Shown here piece after piece: positions 30,908-42,354 of a stretch of 64,000 nucleotides of DNA (position 1 is the first letter of the stretch; each line of letters starts with the position of its first letter). The notes under the pieces were generated by a model. That model was not told where the DNA came from. It ran no database searches and saw only the letters and a list, made by a program, of their open reading frames with translations. This DNA is from Siphonodentalium dalli (Eukaryota > Mollusca > Scaphopoda > Gadilida > Siphonodentaliidae). The position numbers were made by a program, and so were the translations under genes. The DNA is taken from the NCBI GenBank assembly GCA_032622095.1, contig CP136064.1:132999129-133063128 (forward strand), read 5' to 3'.

Positions 30908-31414
30908 GCGTTCAACATAAATGCGTATATTTTCCTCTTTCTTTTGTTTAATGTTCTCAGCAGCTGAGGCTCACAAATTTCATTGAACCTAATTCTCGTT
31001 TAATTCTTTTGAATCATTCCATGTTGCATGTCTGTTTTCCGTTTTAAAACGTACAATAAAATCGGCAATAGGACATTTCGTCCCCTGTAAAGCTAAAATC
31101 TATTTATCTTGGACCTCAGTTCCAATTAACTATGTATATCTTTCAACTTGCTTTATAAAATCTTTAAATTTATTTGCTTCACCAGTATAGGTATCTATCA
31201 TTATATTCATGGTTAATGTGCTATGTGCAGCAGTCTGGCATCTTACTGGTTCTGGTTGATTGTTCAAGTTCGTGTTTAACGCTTGAAATTGCTGTTGTAT
31301 ACCTTGTAGCACACGTCCAGGTATATCTTCAATGAGGGCGCCTCAGGCAATGGAACATTAATTGCTTGAGTCAGTCTGAGTCATTAATAGATCATCTATA
31401 TTGTTTTCTGGCAT
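30908..31414 (-). pseudogene. N-terminal half of gag of the older gypsy element
   Basis: The ATG at 31412-31414 starts MPENNIDDLLMTQTDSSN. After an in-frame stop the reading continues with GIQQQFQALNTNLNNQPEPV, a TYTGEANKFKDFIKQVERYT block, then LALQGTKCPIADFIVRFKTE and ENIKQKKEENIRIYVER. The order and words such as ALQGTKxPxADFIxRxKTEN are those of a Ty3/gypsy Gag. It stops abruptly at the edge of the TatD-type element and resumes at 26110. Several stops make it a pseudogene. Confidence 0.78.
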
Positions 31415-31943
31415 TTTTACTCCCTTTTATTTTACTTAAATAATTTTGCACCAAAGAATATCTGTAAACAAAATGATAGCAAATTCCTTTATCTGCTACT
31501 TGTTGTCATAGAACTTTTGAACAGTAGCTTCACAAATTTGCTTTCAAGCCAGCGATTGACGACTCTGTCCTTGGTACGCCAAACGATTTTGAATACAATG
31601 TGAACAAAATCGTCATGCTCGAATATCTGTTCACAGAATACTCACTCCAAACAGTCTGGGGAAAGTTCTATAACATTGCGGTACCGCGGCGTCACGAGTC
31701 TGCAATACTGGCTTACAGTATATTCTTCTAGTGTAAATTTGTCTGGTAATTCTTGTTCTGGCCCGGATATTGGGTGCGCCGTGAACTAAAGACATGACAT
31801 TTTCTTGAAATAGATTTTGTAGTACTATTATCTTTGCCAAATTCATTCGAAATAGGATAATAATAATGTGTAACTCACCATGTTCTTTTTCTGCTTAGAT
31901 GTCCTTGAAATCCTGTGGTCGGCTCAAATTAATATAGAGTATA
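31415..31943. other. Leader/upstream region of the older gypsy element; LTR not identified
   Basis: This should hold the primer-binding site and 5' LTR (minus strand). A TTTGGTGCAAAATTA word near 31445 resembles a primer site. I could not match any LTR to the other end near 13.5 kb. Confidence 0.35.
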
Positions 31944-32647
31944 TGTAGCAGAGTCCCTGTGCGTTTTTACCATGTCCTTTGTTTCCTTCTTTCCTTCAAG
32001 TTGTGTATTATTTTGGGATACGTTTATATTAAAGACGACGATCCTCTGGTAAGTGTTCCAATATTTTATTTTGTGACGACGTATTCTATAGAAGCAGATA
32101 CACGGTGAGGATGTATGACTGGAAGATGTCCGAAAACACACATATTGATCCAGAATTCTGGTGCAGTATTTATAGGGAATGGTCAATTCTGTTTGCAATT
32201 GCAAGTGACCTATGTTTAAACTGGGGCCTGTAGGAATACATACATACAGATTTGTGGTTTTTCCTGGGTTCACCAAGTACAGTGTACCTAAATGGGAAAA
32301 TGGTTTTCAGGTCTAAAATAGCTTGGGGTCATTGTTGTCATCACATCATGTATGTACCTATGCAATGTTATGATACTAAGTATCTATTTGTAATAAATTG
32401 TTTATATAACTTATTGTGCAGGTCTGGGCAGGAATCCACCTCAGCATTCCTTGTTACCAACAATCCCACGAGAGGCCATCAGTACTAAGTACGTTCTTGT
32501 GTCGTTACCCTGTTCCAGTTTGGAGAACACTGTACTTTACAATAATCTGACTATTGAAGTTAGATAGTCTTTAGGTTTTAGTAACCTTTAATAATTTGGA
32601 AGATTCTAGTGAAGGAACAGAGTCCATGGAAACATCGTTCTGTTACA
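31944..32647. repeat. Dispersed ~690-bp repeat, copy 2
   Basis: Same orientation and extent as 8816-9501, from TGTAGCAGAGTCCCTG to GTTCTGTTACA. It has a 23-bp insertion (GAAGATTCTAGTGAAGGAACAGA) near its end and several small indels relative to copy 1. Confidence 0.85.
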
Positions 32648-33410
32648 CATAGTGTATTGTTTTTTTAATATATGGCAAGGTACGCGGTCAAGATTGGTTT
32701 GTGGACACAATAAATCAGTACCGCTAGCAGTGGGGTGGGCCTCAATACATCACTATAATGCCCCATAAATATTCTGGTATTTACTCAACATAAGGTGGAT
32801 GAGGAGTAGTTGGAATGTGTCTCTCTGCAGTGTTGAGTGGTCCCATATAGCGATAACATCCAGACTCCAACACCACCTAGGGATAGACTGGCAGTTTTAA
32901 GCTGGTATCACAACCTTTAACTATACTCAACCCTCGGCAATAATTTGTGTAGAGCGAACCAAGGGAATCTCCCTCATTTGCCAGTTGCCCCTGGATACCA
33001 TATAGTTGTGATTCAAACGGAAATCTCTGTATGTCACGTTTAAAGAAGTAGTTGCATCATCCAAACACATGTATAGGTTTATCGGTGGTTATTATGTCAT
33101 TGTATGTGAATTGTTGCTGGCAAGAATACCCAAATATTCTTGATCTATATTATATGTCTACCTAATACTTTCAACCGCTTGAATTCTATGTAGTTATCAA
33201 GATATATTTCTAGAAGGGACATATGTATTGCTGTTACATCGACAGTCATTCCGCCAAGTGCAGAAAGCGTTTACACCATTTGTGGTTGTCGCTGCACTGA
33301 AATAAAGATTCCAATTTGTTGTTCTTATGCCGTGCAAAGCCATTTCAATTTAACACCTTTTAGAATCCGCCATTCGTCGGGTGGGCTTTCTTCAAGCGTG
33401 ACTTCTAGAA
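32648..33410. other. No gene seen
   Basis: No repeat or motif that I can support. Parts may belong to the LINE fragment that follows. Confidence 0.4.
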
Positions 33411-33600
33411 GCATAAGACTATTATCTGTTTGATGGACTGAATATCTTCATCAAAGATTGCTGGAAGGGCACATGTAACTATCAATATTCGCCTGTTCGC
33501 AGACGATAGTTCCCTTTTTCTCGCGGTTGAAAAGCACACCCTTGAAAATGTACATAACCAAGATATACAACGAATATATGTTTAGTTAAAACTAACCAAA
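33411..33600 (+). pseudogene. LINE reverse-transcriptase fragment with FADD box
   Basis: One frame near 33475-33595 reads VTINIRLFADDSSLFLAVEK followed by HTLENVHNQDI. LFADDSSLF is the catalytic motif of CR1/Jockey-type RT (Y/F-A-D-D-x-S-L-F) with the expected spacing to a following helix. Upstream sequence to 33411 has broken similarity. Only ~40-60 codons survive. Confidence 0.75.
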
Positions 33601-34022
33601 TAATAGTTAACTTTTAACCAAACTATTGGTTACCCACCACCAATTAAGCAAAGGTAACCCAATTATTTTGATAACCCAACTATTAATCGGTTCCAACTGA
33701 AGTTTAGTTACAATTGACTGAATGAATAAAATTACCCAATTGCCTCAATATGTTACGGACTAAATTTAAGCTAAAAATAACTAAATTAATTGACTCTGCT
33801 AATATTGGGTTACAATCAACTCAACACAAAGTATATTGTTCCGCAACCCGCTCAACCAATGGCGTTTAGTTACAAAATCTAACTAAATATTTAGTCAACT
33901 TCAAATTAATATTTAATCAACTTCCACTAAATTACATGTAAAATTAAATATTTAGTCATTAAGCTGAAAATCTTTGGGTAAGTTGTTTAGTTACAAAATC
34001 TAAATAAACATGTAGTCAACTC
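33590..34022. repeat. AT-rich tract made of shuffled TAACTAAAT/AACCAA words
   Basis: TTTAGTTA, AACTAAAT, AACCCAA and ATATTTAGTCAACTT words recur irregularly. One ~37-bp stretch (GTTTAGTTACAAAATCTAA...GTCAACT) occurs at about 33869 and 33986. Probably a degenerate minisatellite or small element. Confidence 0.6.
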
Positions 34023-34070
34023 TTTCATGATGAGATAACCGCTGGTGCCGCATTGGAGATCATGGGCCAG

Positions 34071-34129
34071 TGCATTCTCTTATATATGCGAGACTCCCAT
34101 ATGCAGCCTCGCATATATAAGGGAGTGCA
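34071..34129. repeat. Hairpin with 22-bp arms, plus a third half-copy
   Basis: 34071-34092 (TGCATTCTCTTATATATGCGAG) pairs with 34108-34129 with two mismatches. A further direct copy of the left arm (TGTATTCTCTGATATATGCGAG) follows at about 34160-34181. Confidence 0.85.
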
Positions 34130-34846
34130 ACGGATGTCTAGGTAAATATTGTTGGGCCAATGTATTCTCTGATATATGCGAGTCTTCCTATGGGGAAAGA
34201 GAAAGCATGGCAAAGGATTTTCGCAAAATTTCATGAAGTTCCAGTCATGGAAGAGCTAAGCTGGAAAAGGTCAGCAATAATTAGTGAGCAATGACCCACT
34301 TGTGTTGAGGAGGGTTTGAAATTAACAATCACCAAAATAATATAAAATTAAATACTTTCTTCGCCATCATACAGAAAGTTGACAAAATATTCTTGCAGCA
34401 AATACTTTTTAAAATTAACAAAATACTATTAAAGGAAACATATTTGTCTTTGCGGAAAATGTACATCAAACAATGTCACAAAATCCACATATATTCCTTC
34501 ATTTAATACATTTATAACCAATAAAACTAACTACCTCAAGAGAATGATTCTTGATCAATCTTGTCAACCTCTACCCCTGAATACCAGTAACTGTTGACAG
34601 AGAGGAGTGAATCCAACACATACTGCATTATATAAAATATCACCAGCTGTCCATATACCGCGTGTATGTAGAGTTCTTTTAATAAATTTGCAATGACCAA
34701 ATACTACACTATGGCTATATTGGTGTAAGAGTATGATACCGTATGTATATACAACTGTGCGATATTATGTATGGAATCACATCAGCTCCGCGTTGACAAC
34801 GACACCCTGTCGTGACCATGAATTATTCAACATGTGTGCATGCTTC
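34130..34846. other. No gene seen
   Basis: Apart from the half hairpin copy near 34170, nothing recognisable on either strand. Confidence 0.4.
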
Positions 34847-35299
34847 AGGTTACAATACACCAAATGATTTACATAAGCCTCAGTGTTAACAAATCCCGCT
34901 GGCCTATATTCGTTGCAAAGCTTTGACCCTGCACGAGTATTTGAAATTAAAGAACGCCATTTTAGACACACAGAAATGTGCACAAAAGTACTTGTTAACA
35001 TGGTAGATCACACTGGAGCTGGACAAACGTCACACTACCCTTAAAATTGAGAAAAAAATGACATCGGAAAAAACACAAACACCTCCTATAAATTATTCGC
35101 CACTTGCACAGCCATAACCATTTACCATGTGGTTATATTTGATGTTTCTCGACGGAAAACACATTTGTGCATTTTTTCGTGTACTTGTCATCCATGTATC
35201 ATTGACCATTCAGCTGCCATAATTTTTTTTATGCTGATCCTAGCTTGGTAGTGCCAGGGGAAATCACTCTACTAATTTGTATTTGGTGTATTGTAACCT
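34847..35299. repeat. 19-bp perfect inverted repeats 453 bp apart, possible small element
   Basis: AGGTTACAATACACCAAAT at 34847-34865 and its exact complement at 35281-35299. No flanking duplication, so element status is uncertain. Confidence 0.5.
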
Positions 35300-35591
35300 A
35301 TACAGCGACCGATGCAAGTGAACCGAAAACTAAAGTTAGCAGCTCTCGATCGGCCAATCAGAATGCCTGTTTCCGTGGCAAATATTTTACTTGAATTACA
35401 ATCATACTGATTCATACATAAGGTTTGTATTCCAGATAATGGTGTTCTGTTGAGACTTTATCATTGGAATATGCACTGGGCTGTTACATTCACAGTGTCA
35501 ATTGTGCCTCGAATTTACGAATTCGATTTGTCGGCGGTATCGTTTATGGCGTTTAGTGGCCTTCGGATGTTATTTTTATCCGCTTTCCCAA

Positions 35592-36957
35592 TGCGCCATG
35601 ATTATTATCCCCTGCCAAATTGAAAATTTGCGGGGGATATATGAATGGGTTCCGCCCGTCTGTCTGTCTGTCCGTCCCGAATTTGTAAGAGTCATAACTT
35701 GAGCAAATGTTAACGGATTTCAATGATTTGTGGTATATGAGTTCACATGACCATTACCTAGTATGAGTACGCAAGCCAGGTCCGGCCGCTTATTTTTACC
35801 GGAGTTATTGGACTTTGTTGATTTTTTGTTTGTGCAAATGGACGAAGTCACAGGGCTCATTTCCACAAATGTCAACGGATTTCAAAGATTTTTGGTACAT
35901 GAGTTCACATGACCAGTATCTAGAATGAGTTCGCAAACCAGGTCCGGCCGGATATTTTCAGCAGAGTTATTGGACTTTGTTGATTGCAAATGGATAACGT
36001 CACAGGGCTCATTTCCACAAATGTCAACGGATTTCAAACATTTTTGGTATATGAGTTCACATGACCAGTATCTAGAACGAGTTCGCAAACCAGGTCCGGC
36101 CGGATATTTTCAGCAGAGTTATTGGACTTTGTTGATTTTTGTGTGTGCAAATGGACGACGTCACAGTGCTCATTTCCACAAATGTCAACGGATTTCAAAG
36201 AATTTTGGTATATGAGTTCACATGACCAGTATCTAGAATGAGTTCGTAAACCAGTCCGGCCGGATATTTTCAGCAGAGTTATTGGACTTTGTTGATTTTT
36301 TTGTGTGCAAACGGACGACGTCACAGGGCTCATTTCCCCAAATGTCAACGGATTTCAAACATTTTTGGTATATGAGTTCACATGACCAGTATCTAGAATG
36401 AGTTTGCAAACCAGGTCCGGCCGGATATTTTCAGCAGAGTTATTGGACTTTGTTGATTTTTTTTGGATGCAAATGGACAACGTCACAGGGCTTATTTCCA
36501 CAAATGTCAACGGATTTCAAAGATTGTTGGTATATGAGTTCACATGACCAGTATCTAGAATGAGTTCGTAAACCAGTCCGGCCGGATATTTTCAGCAGAG
36601 TTATTGGACTTTGTTGATTCACAGGGCTCATTTCCCCAAATGTCAACGGATTTCAAAGATTGTTGGTATATGAGTTCACATGACCAGTATCTAGAATGAG
36701 TTTGAAAATCAAGTCCGGCCGGATATTTTCAGCAGAGTTACTGGACTTTGTTTATTATTTTTAGTGCAAATGGATGACGTCACATGGCTAATTTCCACAA
36801 ATGTCAGTCCTAAAATGAGTTCGCAAGCCAGGCTTTTTGACAAAACCCACCTCTTGTTGAGAATGCACTTCCCCAACTGCACATTTCGGCAGAGAATGCA
36901 AACATTATTGAGAATGCACTTCCCCGACTGCACATTTAGGCGGGGGATACCGCCGTC
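35592..36957. mobile_element. Element with short inverted ends and an internal ~155-bp tandem array
   Basis: The left end TTATCCCCTGCCAAATT and the right end (complement GTATCCCCCGCCTAAAT) are similar in inverse orientation; a GTCTGTCTGTCTGTCCGTCC stretch lies just inside the left end. From about 35715 to 36780 there are seven copies of a ~155-bp unit (GGATTTCAAA, GAGTTCACATGACCAGTATCT, GGTCCGGCCGGATATTTTCAG, GTTATTGGACTTTGTTGA, GACGTCACAGGGCTCATTTCC). Near 36855-36945 a ~50-bp unit is doubled. It resembles the non-coding array-bearing elements common in marine invertebrates. Confidence 0.75.
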
Positions 36958-37795
36958 TGCGACTGCTTGTTATTTATGTAATGTGTCGCATCTTTTAGTT
37001 CATTCAACGTTAATACCACGTCTGATTTTTTAATATCACCATGAGTGTTTGTTTCTTGGCCATGCCGGTTTGCAAAAAAACTCAAATCACCAAATATGTC
37101 TTCAGCATAGTAATTAGTAACAGTACAACCACGAACAAGTTGTATTAGATTTTAACGTAGATTTAGCGCAAACTGTATATTCAAGGTAATGGATGCATGA
37201 TAAATTGATAATACATGCATGATAATATTATGGTTTTAATTTACCTTGTAGGACTGTACTGTACTGTACTGTACATGGATTAGATATCGTAAAACCATGT
37301 TCACAGCAAGGGAACCCATCTCGTATGATCACACAACTATGGAAGACTGTCATAAAACAATAACACGCAGTTATATAACCGGTGTATAATAAAACATGGT
37401 ACTAGCATTCGGTCTACCACAATGAACTACAGTAAAACTATAGTTGAATAAAGGAGACATTAAGTCTGAGAATTGTTCTACCACGAAACCATGGTAAAGT
37501 CATGCACCGGACATGAAAACTATAGTAATACCATAGGTATCGTAGTAAAACCCTAATTTAAAATTGACTATGGCGGGTTATTATTGGGGATTAGCTAGTT
37601 GTATACATATAGTTTAGAGAATCAATGGTAAATTAAAACCATGGTTATTCAAGGTTCAACGCAACGTACAGACCAACGCAACGGACTCGTCTGAGCGCTC
37701 ATTAAATCTAGAAACACCGGGCATACCTGCGTATTATCTGTTGCGTTTATACGTACGCATAAAACCTATGCGAATTTACGCACGAAAACGATCCA
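36958..37795. other. No gene seen
   Basis: Contains CTGTACTGTACTGTACTGTACATGG near 37255 and many TAAAACCATG/ACTATAGT words around 37240-37500, perhaps a decayed palindromic element. Confidence 0.4.
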
Positions 37796-37799
37796 ATAT

Positions 37800-38110
37800 G
37801 TCTGCATCGAGGGATGAGGCTTCATCAAGTGATGAAGAGTTTTTCCCCCTCTTGGTTTACCAGCACCTCCGCTAGAGAAATATCAGAAGAATTTGGGAGC
37901 ATCCTATTGTTAAGAAACGGAAAGAGCAAGTGGCCTTTCAAATACCGTAACCTGATTATCAGGGATCTGTATGACGATGAAGAACACTATGTATAGATCA
38001 ATTTGCCTATGTGCTTCATCTCATTGCACCAGCCACAACGAGAAGCCGAACAAATGTGAGAGAAGTATTATGTCCCCAACAAAAGCTGGCTATGAACACT
38101 ATGTATAGGA
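37800..38110 (+). pseudogene. PIF/Harbinger transposase N-terminal relic
   Basis: MSASRDEASSSDEEFFPLLV is followed, after a stop in CGC TAG, by RNIRRIWEHPIVKKRKEQVA. A frameshifted region later gives DQFAYVLHLIAPATTRSRTN and VREVLCPQQKLAMNT. The R-x-x-R-x-W-x-HP...R-x-x-x-x...F block, then FxxLxxxIxPxIxxxxTNxRxxIxPxxxLA, is the N-terminal signature of Harbinger transposases. The DDE core was not found downstream. At least two frameshifts. Confidence 0.75.
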
Positions 38111-38191
38111 TAAGTTTATATTTTGAGAATTAATTATTATTATTTCCAAAAAATTATTAACAAACAACCATGAACAGCCTTTAACCCGGGT

Positions 38192-38593
38192 GTGAAAACT
38201 TCTAAAATGTTTCAAAAAAGCTTTCATTTGAAGCATCAACCGATACTAATAAAAAAAAATACCTGTTTATGGAAGTTATTCAAACTACCATGCAATAGGA
38301 ATTCTCTTTTTTTTTACATGTTATCTATACGCATCGATTCGGTAATCAAATTTTGTGTCGTATGTTCACTGGAGCTTTGTGACACAGTGTGCACATGCGA
38401 TCCCATATTATATGGCGAATGTGGTGTTTGTTGTGAGTCGAAACCGCGCTGCATCTGTGGTTGCTGTTACATTTGTGTTGCTGGTGAGCATGGAGAGGCA
38501 TGCCCAATGTTACATTATAATAGGAATTTCTTAATTATTCGGATACGAAAATGCTATGCCATGACGCATACTACCAAAATGTTGGTAGTATGA
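38192..38593 (+). other. Cysteine-rich open frame of unknown nature
   Basis: Inside this 133-codon frame, about residues 52-100 contain 15 or so cysteines (CVVCSLELCDTVCTCDP, CGVCCESKPRCICGCCYICV). The spacing does not match RING, PHD or EGF patterns. No start context, homologue or second copy was seen. It lies right after the Harbinger relic. It could be chance or the tail of an element-encoded protein. Confidence 0.25.
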
Positions 38594-38599
38594 CTCATC

Positions 38600-39100
38600 T
38601 GATTGCCGTATCAAGTAATCGTTGCAGGTATGTGTCCTGGTCAATTGTAAATCATATGTTGGTAGTCGACGAAAACGGATGCGACTTATACGCAGGTATG
38701 TGTGCCTAGCTCAACAAGCTAAAATAACAACCATTCCTGGTCTCTATTACAGATTGGGTGCTCATCCAAGCAAAGTCAAGATGATGTGGACTTCGACTCA
38801 CATGACTCGCCGTTTAGGTAAGCTAAATACACTTAATTTGCGCGTTCATCTTTGTGTTTCACTTTTAACCATTTCATTACTGGTGGATTCTTACATTATG
38901 ATATAAATGTATTCGCTGGACTGATTTGGACCATATATGCACACCTCGACATGCCATACTCGCCATGGGCATCACAACTTGTGTCTGCGCTTTCCACCGC
39001 GGAGTTACCGCCCATAGATAGACAAATACCATACACCCGGCAGGATGTATAAATCGAGGTTCTAAATTTCTATCGCATATTCCGAATGGGAAGAGTGATT
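38600..39100. other. No gene seen
   Basis: Short frames only (up to 94 codons at 38622-38906) without motifs. Confidence 0.4.
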
Positions 39101-39149
39101 TGGAACGAATTTTACTGCTTGAAAGGTTTTAGTCCCAGCCGTTACTGAT

Positions 39150-39790
39150 GTACGGTTGTGTAATAAATCACATATTTTCCCGCCAAATCCAAACAGGCGA
39201 ATGAAAGAGCAAGGAAATGCCGTAGCAGGTACGTTGGCATACTGTAGATACGCGCCTAAAGTTTGACCGCTATTATATTCTAAAAGCAACATCATGGTGA
39301 GTCAGGGTGGGTTGAGACTTTTGGACATGCAATTCCATCGAAAATCGTAAAGGGGCAAAATTCAAACATCAATATAAAAAATATTGACGAGTGCATCGGT
39401 TGGGCTGTGTCCACGCGCAACTCTGGTGCGATTTTCTATTTTTAGAGGGAACAGTTCACTCGTGACAATGACATATAAAATAAATACGTATATTTAAGTA
39501 GTATATCACTAATTTATTTTTAGCCCCAAATCCAAACGGTCTAATGAAGGATTGAGTGTAATGCAGGAGCACGTAGGCCTACGTCGGAACCTGCCCAACG
39601 GAGACCTCGCGTCGGGTGGGTTCAGACTTGGCAAATTCGACCGAAAATCAAAAGGAGGAAAATACTCGAAAAATCAAACATTGAGATAAAACTTTTTGAT
39701 GAGTGGCGTCGGTGGCCATTGGCCATTTTTTTTCGAAATTGGCCAATAAAAATTTCATTTGGCCATGCTTTTTTTTTTTAAAGGTACGGT
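39150..39790. repeat. Dispersed repeat, two partial tandem copies, related to 44620-45090
   Basis: CCAAATCCAAAC, GAAAGAGCAAGGAAATGC-type, ACGCGCCTAAAGTTTGACCGCT and GGGTGGGTTGAGACTTTTGG occur at 39180-39350; a second version (CCCAAATCCAAACGG, AACCTGCCCAACGGAGA, GTCGGGTGGGTTCAGACTTGG) is at 39525-39650. The TTTGGCCA-rich T-tract at 39715-39780 also has a partner at 44620-44710. Confidence 0.75.
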
Positions 39791-39799
39791 TGGCCTTGG

Positions 39800-40630
39800 C
39801 GGTGGGTATCCTGTGAAAATATTTCCACCCGTCAAAAAACGCCACAAACAGAAAGAACAACAAAATGTAGACAGACTTTGTCCGTATACAAATAAGAAAT
39901 ATCGCATAAACAGTATGTTATTGTCATATATTTGACCATTGTTATGTAAACAAAAGTATAAAAAGTAACTTTTCCGGTGTTTGTTTATATTATGATGGTA
40001 AACATAAAGAGCGTTCTTTGTTGGTGAATTCCTGATATGGAACGAATAAAGAGCGTTTATGCTATTTGTGTGTGTTTAGCCAGCAGCATTGTGCTGTCTT
40101 CTGTAACACAATCGGGCTCTTGCTTAGGTAAAATATAGTAAATCTTTATGATAACATGCTGTTTACGCGATGGTCATGGTATATATGAACGAAACTGTAT
40201 GCGTTTTAATGTTTTTCTGTTTACGGTGATTGGAACAAATATGAATATTTTCGACAACTAAGGCCTCACGTGCCTTTAAAGGAGACGAAATGCTAATTCA
40301 CAATCGCTGAAAAGATCCGACAGTGCCGTCGAAGTTAGGCGACGAAAGTATCGCGGGTTTCGTACTTCGGAAATATCGTACCATGAAAACCCATCGAGTG
40401 ATCTTTTCATTCACCCCACGATTTGTTGATTTGAGGATATCTGAACATAGAAAATCGTCATGTCCGAACGCTGCAAAAATTGAATTGAATTTTGTATGGG
40501 GTATAGAGCCCACGAGCTTTAATATGTATGTGTGGGGGTGCCCTCGTGTCCCTCCGGATAAGTTGGATGTTTGTGTAGTTGCTGAGCGAGTCGCATGGTG
40601 CGCTGAAATGAGGAACGGGGCCCGTGTTAT
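39800..40630. other. No gene seen
   Basis: Both strands of 40298-40643 are open for 70-106 codons, but with no recognisable domain. Confidence 0.4.
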
Positions 40631-40683
40631 AAGGTTAAAATGATGTTAGTTGTATTAGTTATGTCTGAGTACTCTGCAAACAA
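40631..40683. repeat. 53-bp direct repeat, left copy
   Basis: AAGGTTAAAATGATGTTAGT...TCTGCAAACAA, nearly identical (one C/T difference noted) to 42031-42083; the two flank the LINE tail between them. Confidence 0.9.
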
Positions 40684-41351
40684 ATATTCTAAAATATGCC
40701 CTTCCCAACTCGATGAGAACTGATGATCAGGTGTCTCTCTCATTCTCTTTCATTCCCTTTCTCACCCTTAACTTCCGTAGTACAATGTAACACCGTATCT
40801 CAATCCTAAATAATATTCCAATCAATCAACTATATATCCCGTCTGCTTTACCCCAAGTGATATTTGTGTCACTTGATGTAACATTTATTCCACGAGGAGA
40901 GGACTTTAAAAAAGCATTTTGCTTGTTGTCCAATCCTCTTCATAAATCTATATATTTCTACATGTATATTATGTTAGGATAGGATATTTTATTTCAATAT
41001 ACATATATAAATTAATACATAATACATTTGACAAATATTGTAATGTATATTCGAGGGGGTGGCATAGTCAGGCTAGACTGTCTTACTGTCACCCCCTTAG
41101 AGATGAATAAATGTTAACATATATAGGCGGTCAAGATTTATTGTACAATGCACGGCTATGAAATTATGTATTACATAATGGTTCCATTTATAGGATTATA
41201 TAATTATATAATGGAGGGTATACGTATATATAAATCGTTTATTGGTTACTCGATGGTTTGTCTCTTTCTTGTCAGTGTCATGTTCTTTGGAAGTCGAGTA
41301 GGAGTGTGCTGAGTGAGGTTGTAGATTGCGATATATGTACGGGAGGTTACA
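40684..41351. other. Probable 3' untranslated part of the CR1/L2-like fragment
   Basis: Lies between the stop of the minus-strand frame and the 53-bp direct repeat. No ORF. Confidence 0.4.
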
Positions 41352-41951
41352 CTATTGACGAGCTACCACACAGTCGGGACATCTTTGATTGTTGCATTTA
41401 ATTGTTGCAGCATATTTTGTAATGCAATCGGCATGTACACGGCGTTTGAATGTGTGTCTGGATTGGTATGATGTAAATTCATTATCCAAGTTGTTCCATG
41501 TAGTTGGATAAGAATGGAATGGTAGTTGTTGGGACCAAGATGTTCTTGGTTTTTTTAAAAATAGTGGGTGCTTTTGCCGGGTGTCTGGTCCGTTTTTGCG
41601 TTTGGTAAACATGTCGGTGAATGATTCTATTAAGCGCATATGATACCAATCATGCATGAAAACAGCCGCTTGGACTTTGTGGATGTCGTATATTTTGAGT
41701 ATATTTTCTTTTTTAAAAAGAGGTTCTGTGTGGCTTCTATATTTTTTATTACATAAAACTCGTATCGCGCGTTTTTGAAGCATGAAAATTTTTTTGACCG
41801 CAGGGACGTGTCCCCATATTTGAACACCGTAGACAAGATGGCTTTGTATTAGAGCATAGTATAATGTTTTAAGTGCGCTACCAGGAAAGAAGTGTTTAAC
41901 TTTATTGATGTGGTATATGGCATTCACCATTTTAGAACAAACAGAGGACAC
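41352..41951 (-). pseudogene. LINE reverse-transcriptase C-terminal fragment (CR1/L2-like)
   Basis: A 199-codon minus-strand frame: LKTLYYALIQSHLVYGVQIW, LQKRAIRVLCNKKYRSHTEP, LFKKENILKIYDIHKVQAAV, and TWNNLDNEFTSYQSRHTFKR. This is the post-RT 'connection' region of CR1/L2/Crack-type LINEs (YxALIxSHLxYGxxxWG, LQKRAIR, H-T-x-PLFK..LxI.DI). It is open from end to end but begins after the catalytic domain, so this is a 5'-truncated insertion. The upstream ~80 bp to 42028 and the untranslated tail toward 40690 probably belong to it. No poly-A or microsatellite tail is obvious. Confidence 0.82.
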
Positions 41952-42030
41952 ATGTTTTTTGAAAGTCAGGTTTTCATCAATATGTTTATGTCATATGTTT
42001 GATTTTTTTAAATAAAGATTGTTTATACCA

Positions 42031-42083
42031 AGGTTAAAATGATGTTAGTTGTATTAGTTATGTCTGAGTATTCTGCAAACAAT
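42031..42083. repeat. 53-bp direct repeat, right copy
   Basis: Partner of 40631-40683. Confidence 0.9.
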
Positions 42084-42354
42084 GCATGACCCAGAACCAC
42101 ACCCTGCCCCCAACCAACAGCATTCCACCCTATCTCATCTCCTAACTCACAGGATCTCTCCCACCAGCAGATTAAGTCAATTGTATTAGCTACAGACAGA
42201 GAGAGAGTTAATATAAATACACACACAGTCATCAATTGAGATGTTTATCAGGCTGAGAGGTGTGAACTAATGCTTAGCTAGCACTCACGCCAGTGTTTGT
42301 TATTAAAATAAAATCAAAACAAATTATTGCTCCCTAACCTGAATTTAGTGTGTC

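Larger units (their letters stand above)
13560..31414 (-). mobile_element. Old envelope-bearing Ty3/gypsy element, split by three later insertions
   Basis: On the minus strand the pieces come in the order gag N-terminus (31414-30908), gag C-terminus (26110-25500), protease (21809-21090), RT (20840-19863), RNase H (16029-15357), integrase (15320-14270) and envelope-like relic (14260-13712). They are separated by inserts at 26179-30907, 21922-25420 and 16036-19862. Removing these leaves about 5.8 kb, a normal size for a gag-pol-env gypsy element. Coding joins across at least two of the inserts are in register at the protein level. LTRs of this element were not identified; its outer limits are approximate. 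Every gene carries stops and frameshifts. Confidence 0.85.

Noticed and set aside
34847-35299. A confident transposable element
   Set aside because: Only 19-bp inverted repeats without target duplication; listed as a repeat, not as an element.
40298-40643. Overlapping open frames on both strands
   Set aside because: No recognisable domain, no second copy, and length is within chance for this region.
42023-42235. Minus-strand 70-codon frame with a hydrophobic start resembling a signal peptide
   Set aside because: It overlaps the 53-bp direct repeat and has no other support.
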